This document shows positions 54,067 to 62,488 of a DNA stretch of 64,000 nucleotides, one piece after another. Within the stretch, counting starts at the first letter, position 1; every line of letters begins with the position of its first letter. The stretch comes from Sediminibacterium sp. (GTDB lineage: Bacteria; Bacteroidota; Bacteroidia; Chitinophagales; Chitinophagaceae): positions 1-64,000 of the forward strand of contig JAEUVE010000003.1 in the NCBI GenBank assembly GCA_016786865.1, in the 5' to 3' direction. The translations under genes were made by a program, and so were the position numbers. Under the pieces are notes generated by a model that was not told the origin of the DNA, searched no databases, and saw only the letters and a list, made by a program, of their open reading frames with translations.

Positions 54067-54786
54067 TTAAAACTCTGTTTTCAGTTCCAGGTATTTCAGG
54101 AATTCGTTCCTGGTTTTTTCTTCTTTGAATTTGCCTTCGTAAAACGCGGTGATGGTAGAAGAAGTATCGTCTTCCACACCACGGCTGGCAACGCAAAGGT
54201 GCTTGGCATCTATCACCACGGCAACATCTTTGGTACCCAGTGCCTTCTGCAGTTCTCTGCCAATCTGAACAGTCAGGCGCTCCTGTACCTGCGGACGTTT
54301 GGCATAATATTCCACCAGCCTGTTCAATTTGCTCAGGCCGATCACTTTACCGCTGCTGATATACGCAATATGCGCTTTACCAATGATGGGCACAAAATGG
54401 TGCTCGCAATTGCTGTAGAAAGAGATGTTCTTTTCTACCAGCATTTCGTTGTACTTGTATTTATTGTCGAAGAGTGCAACAGAAGGTTTATTGGCAGGAT
54501 TCAGTCCGCTGAAAATTTCCTGGATAAACATTTTGGCCACACGCTTGGGTGTGCCCTTCAGGCTGTCGTCTGTGAGATCGAGTCCCATGGTTTCCATGAT
54601 GGCCTTAAAATGCTCCTGGATGATCTTCATCTTTTCTGCATCCGTTTTATCAAAAGCATCCGCACGCATCGGCGTATCAACAGAGGTAGCAATATGGTTG
54701 TCTCCCATATCGTCTATGATCTCGTCGGTAAGCTCAATCTTTTCTCCTTTAACACGGATATTCGACAAAGTTTCGTTCTGTTTCAT
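54067..54786 (-). CDS. folE: GTP cyclohydrolase I (FolE)
   Basis: A 239-residue FolE making 7,8-dihydroneopterin triphosphate from GTP, the first step to folate and other pterins. The zinc-site and catalytic motifs are visible: FYSNCEHHFVPIIGKAHIAY, GLSKLNRLVEYYAKRPQVQERL and KHLCVASRGVEDD. The first 40 residues are an N-terminal extension. The gene overlaps the upstream pterin synthase by 38 bp if the ATG at 54786 is used. The pair suggests one pathway. Confidence 0.95.
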   Translation of the reverse strand: MKQNETLSNIRVKGEKIELTDEIIDDMGDNHIATSVDTPMRADAFDKTDAEKMKIIQEHFKAIMETMGLDLTDDSLKGTPKRVAKMFIQEIFSGLNPANKPSVALFDNKYKYNEMLVEKNISFYSNCEHHFVPIIGKAHIAYISSGKVIGLSKLNRLVEYYAKRPQVQERLTVQIGRELQKALGTKDVAVVIDAKHLCVASRGVEDDTSSTITAFYEGKFKEEKTRNEFLKYLELKTEF

Positions 54787-55165
54787 ATAATCTGATTTTC
54801 AGGACCAGGTGCGCATCCAGTTTTGCCCGCAGCAAATCATAAATCACCACCGCAATGTTCTCGGCAGTCGGGTTCAGCTGTTTGAATTCAACCGTATCCA
54901 GGTTTAAATTTTTATGGTCAAATCGGTCGAGTACCTGCTCTTTAATCAGGTCGCTCAGTATTTTAAGATCTATTACATAGCCGGTTTCCGGATCAATTTC
55001 ACCGGTTACCTGCACCACCAGTTCGTAGTTGTGTCCGTGAAAGTTTTCGTTATTGCAAAGACCAAATACCGCTTTGTTCCGCTCACTGGTCCAGGCCGGA
55101 TTATGCAGGCGGTGTGCAGCATTGAAATGCTCTTTGCGAAAAACAGTCACTTTCTTATTCTCCAT
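54749..55165 (-). CDS. 6-pyruvoyl-tetrahydropterin synthase / QueD family, copy 1
   Basis: A 138-residue T-fold enzyme acting on dihydroneopterin triphosphate. Zinc ligands are the His in EHFNAAHRL and the two in NFHGHNYEL; the catalytic Cys lies in FGLCNNEN. The DHKNLNLD motif and the Glu in RLYETERNFVEY complete the site. Such enzymes make 6-carboxy-tetrahydropterin (queuosine, QueD) or 6-pyruvoyl-tetrahydropterin. Directly coupled to folE. Confidence 0.9.
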   Translation of the reverse strand: MENKKVTVFRKEHFNAAHRLHNPAWTSERNKAVFGLCNNENFHGHNYELVVQVTGEIDPETGYVIDLKILSDLIKEQVLDRFDHKNLNLDTVEFKQLNPTAENIAVVIYDLLRAKLDAHLVLKIRLYETERNFVEYPC

Positions 55166-55398
55166 TCAACAAAGTTGTTTAATGCATGTACGCGTACACA
55201 CATGGTTCCTTTTCGGGATACGTTCTATGTTTTAAATCCGGTGAATCTATCCTTTTCCCTGGCACTGTTTCAGAAGTGTGCTGATCAAGTGGCCGGGCAA
55301 TTACAAATAACATAGAAGCAGGCGCTTTGTTTAAATTTTTGCAAAAAACAATTAAACAAAAATCCTGTTTCGGTCAACCGCCGTTCTGCGAACGGCTT

Positions 55399-55809
55399 TT
55401 ATTCTCCAAAATACTCTACAAAAATCCTGGGGGTTTCATAGAGTTTGATACAGTGAAGTTGCACTGTTTTTGGCAAAACCGGAGATAATTCTTTCCAAAT
55501 GGCAATGGCCAGGTTTTCGGTACTGCACATTTGTCCTTCCAGGAAAGGTACATCCAGGTTCAGGTTCTTATGGTCCAAACGGTCAATGACCGCCGTTTTA
55601 ATCATGGAACTCAGCTTTTTTACGTCGAAGAGGAATCCGGTGTCCGGATCGGGCTGTCCTTTAATGGTTACATAAAGTTCATAGTTGTGACCATGCCAGT
55701 TTTCATTGGCACAAACCCCAAAAACCGCCTCATTTTGCTCTTTGGACCATTTTGGGTTGTATAATTTGTGCGCAGCATTAAAATGTTCTATTCTGGTCAG
55801 GTACACCAT
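55399..55809 (-). CDS. 6-pyruvoyl-tetrahydropterin synthase / QueD family, copy 2
   Basis: A 136-residue paralogue of the copy at 54749-55165, with the same residues: EHFNAAHKL, FGVCANENWHGHNYEL, DHKNLNLD and KLYETPRIFVEYF. The start at 55809 is preferred, because the exact -7 element TACCTTTG lies at 55828-55835 (minus), so the longer frame to 55830 would begin inside the promoter. Two such genes beside folE suggest that one serves queuosine and the other a pterin cofactor or folate bypass; which does which is unknown. Confidence 0.88.
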   Translation of the reverse strand: MVYLTRIEHFNAAHKLYNPKWSKEQNEAVFGVCANENWHGHNYELYVTIKGQPDPDTGFLFDVKKLSSMIKTAVIDRLDHKNLNLDVPFLEGQMCSTENLAIAIWKELSPVLPKTVQLHCIKLYETPRIFVEYFGE

Positions 55810-55827
55810 TCCTCGGTAAAATTTCGG

Positions 55828-55835
55828 CAAAGGTA
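55828..55835 (-). promoter_or_regulatory. Bacteroidota -7 promoter element
   Basis: On the minus strand TACCTTTG, an exact TAnnTTTG, 19-26 bp before the ATG at 55809. It fixes the start codon of the second pterin-synthase paralogue. Confidence 0.6.
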
Positions 55836-55878
55836 CAAAAACTCAGAAAGTTGACCGTTTTTCATCAACTTTACAGTC

Positions 55879-56547
55879 ATGAGAGTCATTATTACCGCAG
55901 CAACCGTGGGAGAATGGATGCCCGCATTTACCTCGCTGAACGAACTGTACACCGAAAAAAGCACCCGCTTCAAGGTACAGTTTTACCAGTCGGGGGTGGG
56001 TATGCTGGCCAGTGCGGTATCCCTGACCAGGCTGGCCCTGGAAGACCGGCCCGACCTGATTATTCAAATGGGAATCGCCGGAAGTTTTACCTCCAACACA
56101 GAACCGGGAAAAGTAGTGGTGGTGAACCAGGAAATGCTGGGCGATACGGGTGTGGAAGAAGGCGGGGTCTGGAAGGATCTATTCGACCTGAAACTGGAAA
56201 AAAGCAGCTACCATCCCTGGGAAAAAAGGAAGCTGCCTAATCCCTGGCTCAGTAAATACAACCTGCTTCAACTACCGGAGGTTGATGCCATTACGGTGAA
56301 TCAGGTAAGTACCGGTTCCGCACGCATCGCACAACTCATTAAAAAATACAAACCGGAACTGGAAAGCATGGAAGGTGCTGCCCTGCATTATATCGGCAGG
56401 GAAACGGGCATACCATTCATACAGATCCGAGCGGTATCCAATATGGTTGGAGAAAGAGATAAATCCAAATGGCTGATGAAGGAATCGCTGGCCAACCTCA
56501 ACCAAACAGTGATACAATATGTTGAACAATTATATCAGCTCAAATAG
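55879..56547 (+). CDS. mqnB: Futalosine hydrolase (MqnB)
   Basis: A 222-residue nucleosidase of the MTA/SAH (PNP/UDP) family that splits futalosine to dehypoxanthine futalosine and hypoxanthine in the alternative menaquinone pathway. Signature segments: IQMGIAGSFTSN, GKVVVVNQEMLGDTG, and the substrate site SMEGAALHYIGRETGIPFIQIRAVSNMVGERDKSKW. The mqnD gene starts 3 bp after its stop, which makes the assignment secure. Confidence 0.93.
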   Translation: MRVIITAATVGEWMPAFTSLNELYTEKSTRFKVQFYQSGVGMLASAVSLTRLALEDRPDLIIQMGIAGSFTSNTEPGKVVVVNQEMLGDTGVEEGGVWKDLFDLKLEKSSYHPWEKRKLPNPWLSKYNLLQLPEVDAITVNQVSTGSARIAQLIKKYKPELESMEGAALHYIGRETGIPFIQIRAVSNMVGERDKSKWLMKESLANLNQTVIQYVEQLYQLK

Positions 56548-56550
56548 ACC

Positions 56551-57375
56551 ATGAAACTTACACTGGCATTTTCACCCTGTCCGAACGATACGTTTATTTT
56601 CGACGCACTGGTACACCATAAGATAGATACAGAAGGATTTGAATTTGATGTACAGCTCGAAGATGTACAAACACTGAACGAATGGGCCATCAACGAAAGG
56701 ATGGACATCAGCAAAATCAGTTACGGGGTATTGCCACAGGTATTGAAAAAATATACACTGCTCAACAGCGGCGGTGCGTTGGGCATGGGGGTAGGTCCAT
56801 TATTGATCACGCGCGCCAATTCCGGAATAGAGATAAAAGAAAAGCAGGGTGCATATACCCTTCCTGCCGGCACAAAAGTGGCGATTCCGGGCAAAAACAC
56901 CACTGCACATTTGTTGTTCTCACTTGCATTTCCGGAAGCAGACAACAAAGTGTTTACCATCTTTAACCAGATAGAAGATGCAGTATTATCCGGAGCAGTA
57001 GATGCGGGAGTGATCATACACGAGAACCGGTTCACCTACCAGAACAAGGGCCTGGTAAAACTGATCGACCTGGGCTCCTACTGGGAAGAAACCTTACAAG
57101 TGCCTATTCCGCTGGGAGGCATCATCATCAAAAAAACCATTGATCCTGCCATAGCAGCCACCATCAACCGGCTGATCCGCAGCAGCATCGAATATGCATT
57201 TGCACATTACCCGCAGGTAGCGGATTACGTAAAGGAACACGCACAGGAAATGAGCGAAGAAGTGATGCGTAAACACATAGACCTTTATGTAAACCAATTC
57301 TCACTCGACCTTGGCAAAGACGGACAAAAAGCAGTGGAACAACTCCTGAGCATCAGCGCAAAGCAACTACAATAA
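56551..57375 (+). CDS. mqnD: 1,4-dihydroxy-6-naphthoate synthase (MqnD)
   Basis: A 274-residue periplasmic-binding-protein-like enzyme that converts cyclic dehypoxanthine futalosine to 1,4-dihydroxy-6-naphthoate. The start LTLAFSPCPNDTFIFDALVH is diagnostic, followed by DISKISYGVLPQVL and LNSGGALGMGVGPLL. The catalytic His is expected near VIIHENRFTYQ. No signal peptide. Forms an operon with mqnB; other mqn genes are not in the window. Confidence 0.95.
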   Translation: MKLTLAFSPCPNDTFIFDALVHHKIDTEGFEFDVQLEDVQTLNEWAINERMDISKISYGVLPQVLKKYTLLNSGGALGMGVGPLLITRANSGIEIKEKQGAYTLPAGTKVAIPGKNTTAHLLFSLAFPEADNKVFTIFNQIEDAVLSGAVDAGVIIHENRFTYQNKGLVKLIDLGSYWEETLQVPIPLGGIIIKKTIDPAIAATINRLIRSSIEYAFAHYPQVADYVKEHAQEMSEEVMRKHIDLYVNQFSLDLGKDGQKAVEQLLSISAKQLQ

Positions 57376-57404
57376 GACCCACAAAAATTTAACATTCCGA
57401 CTGT

Positions 57405-57431
57405 AGTTACAACCATTTTAATGTTGTAACT
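57405..57431 (+). promoter_or_regulatory. Perfect palindromic operator upstream of SDR pair
   Basis: AGTTACAAC (57405-57413) and GTTGTAACT (57423-57431) form a perfect 9-bp inverted repeat with a 9-nt spacer. The right arm overlaps TAACTTTA (57427-57434), one mismatch from the -7 element TAnnTTTG. It lies 90 bp before the SDR start at 57521. The arrangement is typical of a repressor operator of the TetR/MarR/HxlR kind; which regulator is unknown. Confidence 0.6.
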
Positions 57432-57520
57432 TTAAAGTGTTCGAAAACTGTACCTGCCTGCAGCAGATCAGCACGCTGCAACCGCATGCAGTTCATTTCT
57501 TCACTTTAAAAATTTGCCCT

Positions 57521-58273
57521 ATGAAATTATTAAACAAAAAAGTAGCCATTGTAACCGGAGCAGGTTCCGGAATCGGAAGATCCATTGCTTTATTATATGC
57601 AGCGGAAGGCGCCAAAGTAGTGGTATCGGATGTGAATGAGCAGGGAGGCAACGAAACAGTTGCGCAAATCAACAATCAACAGGGAGAAGCCATTTTTGTA
57701 AAAGCGGATACGTCTAAACCTGCAGACCATGAAGCGTTGGTAAAACAGGCTGTTCAACATTTTGGTGGTTTACATATTGCCGTAAACAATGCAGGTATTG
57801 GTGGCCCGCTCAGCTTCACCGGAGCATATCCGATTGATGGCTGGGACAAAGTGATCGGCATTAATCTGTCTGGTGTATTCTACGGACTGCGCTACCAGAT
57901 TCCGGCCATGCTCGAATCCGGCGGCGGAAGTATTGTGAATGTGGCCTCCATTTTAGGAAAGGCCGGCACCAAGGGTTCTCCTGCCTATGTGGCTGCCAAG
58001 CATGGAGTGGTTGGTTTAACAGAAGCTGCAGCGCTGGAATACGCAGATAAAAAAATCCGCATCAATTCTATCGGACCGGGTTATATCGTTACGCCACTGG
58101 TGACCAACAGTCTCGATGAAGCAACCAGGAATGCGCTGATCGGATTGCATCCGATGGGTCGTTTGGGTAACCCGGAAGAGGTAGCAGAACTGGCCTTATG
58201 GCTGAACTCAGATAAAGCATCTTTTGTAACAGGGGCCTACTACAATGTAGATGGCGGCTACCTGGCACAATAA
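57521..58273 (+). CDS. SDR family oxidoreductase, first of pair
   Basis: A 250-residue short-chain dehydrogenase. The start is at 57521 (MKLLNKKVAIVTGAGSG); the frame before it lies over the promoter. Cofactor motif TGAGSGIGRS (about 12-21), NNAG (near 88), catalytic Ser and Y-x-x-x-K in PAYVAAKHGVVG. Asp in VVSDVN after the second strand suggests NAD(H). The substrate is unknown. Followed 15 bp later by a second SDR. Confidence 0.9.
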   Translation: MKLLNKKVAIVTGAGSGIGRSIALLYAAEGAKVVVSDVNEQGGNETVAQINNQQGEAIFVKADTSKPADHEALVKQAVQHFGGLHIAVNNAGIGGPLSFTGAYPIDGWDKVIGINLSGVFYGLRYQIPAMLESGGGSIVNVASILGKAGTKGSPAYVAAKHGVVGLTEAAALEYADKKIRINSIGPGYIVTPLVTNSLDEATRNALIGLHPMGRLGNPEEVAELALWLNSDKASFVTGAYYNVDGGYLAQ

Positions 58274-58288
58274 CTTAAAAAACGAAAC

Positions 58289-59053
58289 ATGATGAAAAGA
58301 CTAGAAAACAAAGCAGCCCTGATCACCGGAGGTGCAGGAAGTATTGGTAAAATCACTGCAAAATTATTTTTGGAAGAAGGCGCCAAAGTATGGCTCGTAG
58401 ACCTGAATGAAGATGCGTTGAAAAAAACAGTTGAAGAACTGGGTGGAAAAAATGTGGGCTATACCGCAGCAGATGTAAGCAGGTCTGCCGATGTACAGCG
58501 CTATGTAAACGATGCTGTAAAGGCTTATGGCAAGATTGATGTATTCTTCAACAATGCCGGCATTGAAGGCGTAGTGAAGCCGATTGCAGAATATCCGGAA
58601 GAAGTATTCGACAAAGTCATTGCGGTGAATGTAAAAGGCGTATGGCTTGGCGCAAAATACGTACTACCGCAGATGAAAGATGGGGGCAGTATGATTATTA
58701 CTTCTTCGGTTGCAGGCCTGAACGGCAGCCCGAATGTGAGTGCCTATATTACCAGTAAACACGCGGCACTGGGTGTGATGCGTGCAACTTCTGTAGAATC
58801 TGCCTCCAGGGGAATTCGTGTAAACGCCATTCACCCATCTCCGGTAGACAATCGCATGATGCGTTCTTTGGAAGAAGGATTTGCACCCGGCGCAGCAGAA
58901 GCAGCTAAAAAAGAATTGGAGAAATCCATTCCGCTCGGACGTTATGCACAGCCCGAAGAAATTGCACAGCTGGTGGTTTGGCTGGGAAGCGATGAAAGCA
59001 AATTCATTACAGGAACATCACAGGTAATTGATGGAGGCCTGAGCGTATTATAA
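58289..59053 (+). CDS. SDR family oxidoreductase, second of pair
   Basis: A 254-residue paralogue of the preceding SDR, with TGGAGSIGKI, NNAGIEG, and the active-site SSVAGLNGSPNVSAYITSKHAA. The Asp in WLVDLNED points to NAD(H). ATG at 58289 or 58292. The two probably act in the same catabolic or detoxifying pathway under the palindromic operator upstream. Confidence 0.9.
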   Translation: MMKRLENKAALITGGAGSIGKITAKLFLEEGAKVWLVDLNEDALKKTVEELGGKNVGYTAADVSRSADVQRYVNDAVKAYGKIDVFFNNAGIEGVVKPIAEYPEEVFDKVIAVNVKGVWLGAKYVLPQMKDGGSMIITSSVAGLNGSPNVSAYITSKHAALGVMRATSVESASRGIRVNAIHPSPVDNRMMRSLEEGFAPGAAEAAKKELEKSIPLGRYAQPEEIAQLVVWLGSDESKFITGTSQVIDGGLSVL

Positions 59054-59078
59054 CAAGAACTACAGAAAAACAACATCC

Positions 59079-59113
59079 AAAAGCGCTGAGGGGTTTATCC
59101 TTTCAGCGCTTTT
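59079..59113. terminator. Bidirectional terminator
   Basis: AAAAGCGCTGA (59079-59089) pairs perfectly with TCAGCGCTTTT (59103-59113). It lies between the convergent SDR and photolyase genes and includes the end of the photolyase coding sequence. Confidence 0.85.
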
Positions 59114-60399
59114 GCATATACCTCCAGCACGCGTTTGCGGGCTTCCTCGTGAACCACAATGGGTTTGGGATAACTGAACTCCTGAAATTCGGGAACCCAC
59201 TTACGGATATAGCGAAGGTCTTTGTCGAATTTTTCTGTTTGCAGATACGGGTTGAACACCCGGAAATAAGGCGCGGCATCACAACCGCTGCCACTGGCCC
59301 ATTGCCAGCCACCGTTGTTCGCGGCCAGGTCGTAGTCGAGCAAATGTGCAGCAAAATAAGCTTCACCCCAACGCCAGTCGATCAGCAAATGCTTGGTTAA
59401 AAAAGAAGCTACAATCATCCGCACCCGGTTGTGCATATAGCCGGTAGCATTCAGTTCCCGCATACCTGCATCCACAATCGGGTAACCGGTGGTTCCTTCG
59501 CACCAGCGTTTGAACAACACTTCATTGTTTTGCCATTCTATGCGATCGTACTCCGCCCTGAATGCCTGCCCCCTTCCTACTTTCGGAAAATGCCAGAGAA
59601 TGGAATGATAAAAATCGCGCCAGATGAGTTCGTTCAAAAAAGTTTCGTTCAGTTGCAGTGCCTTGCGAGCAACTGCCCGGATGCTGATGGTTCCGAAACG
59701 CAGGTGAACACCCAGCTTAGATGTTCCGTTCTCCAGTGCAGGAAAATCGCGGGTGGTATTGTACCGTTGAATAATGGCTTCGTTCAGGGCTTTGGAAGGA
59801 AAGGGCCGGTCAACAGATTCAAAACCCAGCTGTTGCAAAGATGGAATAGGGAATGCTTCCTGCTTCAGAAAAGCTGCTGCATGTTGCAAAGATGGATATG
59901 CTTCCAGATCCGAATCGCACAGCTTTGCTTTCCATTTTCTGGAGTAAGGCGTAAACACAGTATACGGCCTGCCATCGTCTTTTACTACGTCGTTCCGCTC
60001 AAATATCACGTGGTCTTTAAACGTATGAAAAGCAACCTGCTGCTCTGCCAGCCATGCGGCCACGGCAGCATCACGCTCCAGTGCATAGGGGTCATCGTCG
60101 TGGTTGGTAAACACCGAATCAATTTCGTACCGCTGAACCAGGGAGGCAAAAACAGTGGCCGGTGTACCATGCTCCACGAGCATAGTGGCGCCCATTTTCA
60201 CCAGGGTATGCTGCATTTCTTCCAATGCAGCATGAATGAATTCCACGCGCCGGTCGGCCTTGTTTTCGAGCTGATCCAAAATATTGCGGTCAAAAATGAA
60301 GATGGGCAAAACAGGAAGCCCGGACCTGAGTGCATGATACAAAGCCGCGTTGTCTTCCAGGCGCAGGTCTCTCCTGAACCACATGATGTTGATGCGCAT
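59095..60399 (-). CDS. phrB: Deoxyribodipyrimidine photolyase
   Basis: A 434-residue class I CPD photolyase that repairs UV pyrimidine dimers with light. The N-terminal antenna-binding Rossmann domain starts MWFRRDLRLEDN. The FAD-binding C-terminal domain has KLGVHLRFGTISIR, LIWRDFYHSILWHFP, GYPIVDAGMRELNATGYMHNRVRMI and the typical end LDYDLAANNGGWQWASGSGCDAAPYFRVFNP. Length and all FAD-contact blocks are normal. Confidence 0.96.
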   Translation of the reverse strand: MRINIMWFRRDLRLEDNAALYHALRSGLPVLPIFIFDRNILDQLENKADRRVEFIHAALEEMQHTLVKMGATMLVEHGTPATVFASLVQRYEIDSVFTNHDDDPYALERDAAVAAWLAEQQVAFHTFKDHVIFERNDVVKDDGRPYTVFTPYSRKWKAKLCDSDLEAYPSLQHAAAFLKQEAFPIPSLQQLGFESVDRPFPSKALNEAIIQRYNTTRDFPALENGTSKLGVHLRFGTISIRAVARKALQLNETFLNELIWRDFYHSILWHFPKVGRGQAFRAEYDRIEWQNNEVLFKRWCEGTTGYPIVDAGMRELNATGYMHNRVRMIVASFLTKHLLIDWRWGEAYFAAHLLDYDLAANNGGWQWASGSGCDAAPYFRVFNPYLQTEKFDKDLRYIRKWVPEFQEFSYPKPIVVHEEARKRVLEVYAKALKG

Positions 60400-60461
60400 A
60401 AATGCAGAGCTGTTTGAACAAACAACAGCGCAACAACCAAATAGTTTAACAGAAGCCTGTT

Positions 60462-61316
60462 TTATTCGTTGAAGAGCGGAAGCAGGATGTCTTTGTGCAA
60501 ACCATAAACGAGTTGCGGGAGGTATTGGTTTTGTTGAAACTGTTTCACCCAGCGGATTCCGTAGATGGCATTGGTCAGAAATACTTCGGAGGCGCCGGCA
60601 AGCTCCTCCGGGCTAACGGAAGCTTCTTCCACTTCGTAGTGCAGCTTGCGCAAACGATCAATCAGGTACTGGCGCATTACACCAGCCACAGGACCATCGC
60701 TGAGTGGCGGCGTTTTAATGAATCCATTGTTCACCACAAACAAATTGGCAATGGTGGCATCGGCAATGTTTCCATAAGGATTGAGCAATACCGCATCGTT
60801 CAGCCGCTGTTCTTTTACCCAGAGGGCCGCCATCAGGTAGGGCAGGTAATTATTGCTTTTGATGCGCGAAAAATCATCCGCCTGTTTAATGGCAGGGCGG
60901 TATAGATCAATCTCCAGGCCGTTTTCGTTGAGGAGGTTGTTGGCAGGATTCAGGTTCCAGCTTTGAATCAGCAGGTGCGGAAAATGATGTTGTTCATCGT
61001 AGATCCCACCTTCGCCCCGGTAAACCGTGAGCCGGATTCTGGCCAATTCGTGGTGCCCGTTTTTTTTCACTACCTGCGCAATGGCATCGGACAGATAATC
61101 TGCCGTAAAATAATGCGGCGGTTTAAACTTCATGGTTTCCAGCGAGCGAAAGAGCCGGCCGAAATGGTAAGGTTCCAGCAGAATTTTACCCCTGCACCAT
61201 TTCATGGTTTCAAAAAAGCCATCACCGTAGCGAAAAGAACGGTTATCGGGTAAAATCAGCGGCTTACCGGAGCGGAGCAGTTGGCCATCATGAAAAAGAA
61301 AATCGGCAGGACTCAT
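60462..61316 (-). CDS. Class IV PLP aminotransferase (PabC/IlvE-like)
   Basis: A 284-residue fold-type IV PLP enzyme, either 4-amino-4-deoxychorismate lyase (PabC) or a branched-chain or D-amino-acid aminotransferase. FRYGDGFFETMKW is the early motif. The PLP lysine is in RIKSNNYLPYL. The following ATIANLFVVNNG and GPVAGVMRQYLID complete the site. The size and FFETMKW pattern favour PabC, which would make p-aminobenzoate for folate. Divergent from the Nif3-like gene. Confidence 0.85.
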   Translation of the reverse strand: MSPADFLFHDGQLLRSGKPLILPDNRSFRYGDGFFETMKWCRGKILLEPYHFGRLFRSLETMKFKPPHYFTADYLSDAIAQVVKKNGHHELARIRLTVYRGEGGIYDEQHHFPHLLIQSWNLNPANNLLNENGLEIDLYRPAIKQADDFSRIKSNNYLPYLMAALWVKEQRLNDAVLLNPYGNIADATIANLFVVNNGFIKTPPLSDGPVAGVMRQYLIDRLRKLHYEVEEASVSPEELAGASEVFLTNAIYGIRWVKQFQQNQYLPQLVYGLHKDILLPLFNE

Positions 61317-61321
61317 AGCTA

Positions 61322-61329
61322 CAAAGATA
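61322..61329 (-). promoter_or_regulatory. Bacteroidota -7 element close to the start codon
   Basis: On the minus strand TATCTTTG, an exact TAnnTTTG, only 5 bp before the ATG at 61316. If used, transcription would start at or next to the A of the start codon, giving a leaderless or near-leaderless message. Confidence 0.5.
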
Positions 61330-61367
61330 GAATGAAGGTAAATTCGCCTGAACTAATCTTAGCCATT

Positions 61368-62468
61368 ATGCAAATTGGTCTGATCACCTCCTACCTGGAA
61401 AGCATAGCTCCGCTGGCCTACCAGGAATCTTACGACAATTCAGGATTGCTTACCGGCCAGGCCGGACAGGAATGTACCGGCATACTCTGCACACTGGATG
61501 CTACTGTAGAAATTGTTCGGGAAGCAAAAGCAAGGGGCTGTAACCTGATCGTGGCCCATCATCCCATCCTCTTCAAAGGCATTACCCGGCTTACGGGCAA
61601 AAATTATGTGGAACAGGCCCTGATCGAAGCCATTAAAAACGATATAGCCATTTATGCCATCCATACCAATTTAGACAATGTGGCCAATGGGGTGAATGCC
61701 GTGATTGCAGCAAAGCTGGGGCTGATCCATACCCGGATCCTGCTGCCCAAAAACAACGACCTCGTTAAGCTGATCACGTTCGCCCCGTTGAAGGAAAGGG
61801 AACAACTCCTGAATGCCCTGTTCCGGGCAGGGGCCGGACAGATCGGCGAATACAGCGAAACCAGTTTCAGCACAGCCGGAACCGGCACATTTAAGGGATC
61901 GGAACAAACCAATCCCTATGTGGGTACCCCCGGCATTCGTCATGAGGAACCCGAAACCCGGATAGAAGTGATTCTGCCGGCACACCAGAAACAACCCGTG
62001 CTGAATGCCCTGCTGGAAGCGCACCCATACGAGGAAGTGGCCTACGACTTTATTCCCCTGCTCAATGCCAACCAGCAGGTCGGCAGCGGCATGATCGGCG
62101 AGCTTCCTGAGCCGGTGCCAGAAATGGCCTTTTTACAACAAATTCAGGCCGCTTTTGGGTTAAAACTGATCAAACACACCCCGGTTTTGGGTAAAAACGT
62201 ACAAAAAGTAGCCATTTGCGGGGGAGCCGGCAGCTTCCTGATTTCCACTGCTAAAGCGGCCGGAGCCTCGTTTTTTATCAGTTCCGACATTAAATACCAT
62301 GAGTTTTTTGATGCGGAAAACCGCATGGTCATCGCCGATATCGGGCACTGGGAGAGTGAACAATACACGATAGACCTGCTTTTTTCGCTTTTAAACAGTA
62401 AATTCCCTAACTTTGCCGTCCTTAAAACGGCGATTAACACCAATCCGGTGCGCTACTTTATAGGGTAA
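61368..62468 (+). CDS. Nif3-like dinuclear-metal hexameric protein
   Basis: A 366-residue Nif3/YbgI family protein from the ATG at 61368 (MQIGLITSYLESIAPLAYQ). The longer frame from 61281 overlaps the divergent aminotransferase gene and its promoter. Metal ligands appear in VAHHPILFKG, AIHTNLDN and VIADIGHWESE. A PII-like insert domain lies between the two halves (about residues 130-240, with HPYEEVAYDFIPL). Role uncertain: the family is sometimes annotated as GTP cyclohydrolase type 2. Confidence 0.92.
   Translation: MQIGLITSYLESIAPLAYQESYDNSGLLTGQAGQECTGILCTLDATVEIVREAKARGCNLIVAHHPILFKGITRLTGKNYVEQALIEAIKNDIAIYAIHTNLDNVANGVNAVIAAKLGLIHTRILLPKNNDLVKLITFAPLKEREQLLNALFRAGAGQIGEYSETSFSTAGTGTFKGSEQTNPYVGTPGIRHEEPETRIEVILPAHQKQPVLNALLEAHPYEEVAYDFIPLLNANQQVGSGMIGELPEPVPEMAFLQQIQAAFGLKLIKHTPVLGKNVQKVAICGGAGSFLISTAKAAGASFFISSDIKYHEFFDAENRMVIADIGHWESEQYTIDLLFSLLNSKFPNFAVLKTAINTNPVRYFIG
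62408..62415 (+). promoter_or_regulatory. Bacteroidota -7 promoter element inside Nif3 gene
   Basis: TAACTTTG, an exact TAnnTTTG, 74 bp before the zinc-ribbon gene start. A separate promoter for 62489 is plausible. Confidence 0.45.
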
Positions 62469-62488
62469 TCTCAAACTACAAACTACAT

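Noticed and set aside
59431..60417. 328-codon frame antisense to the photolyase gene
   Set aside because: The minus strand encodes a clearly conserved photolyase; the antisense translation lacks any domain.
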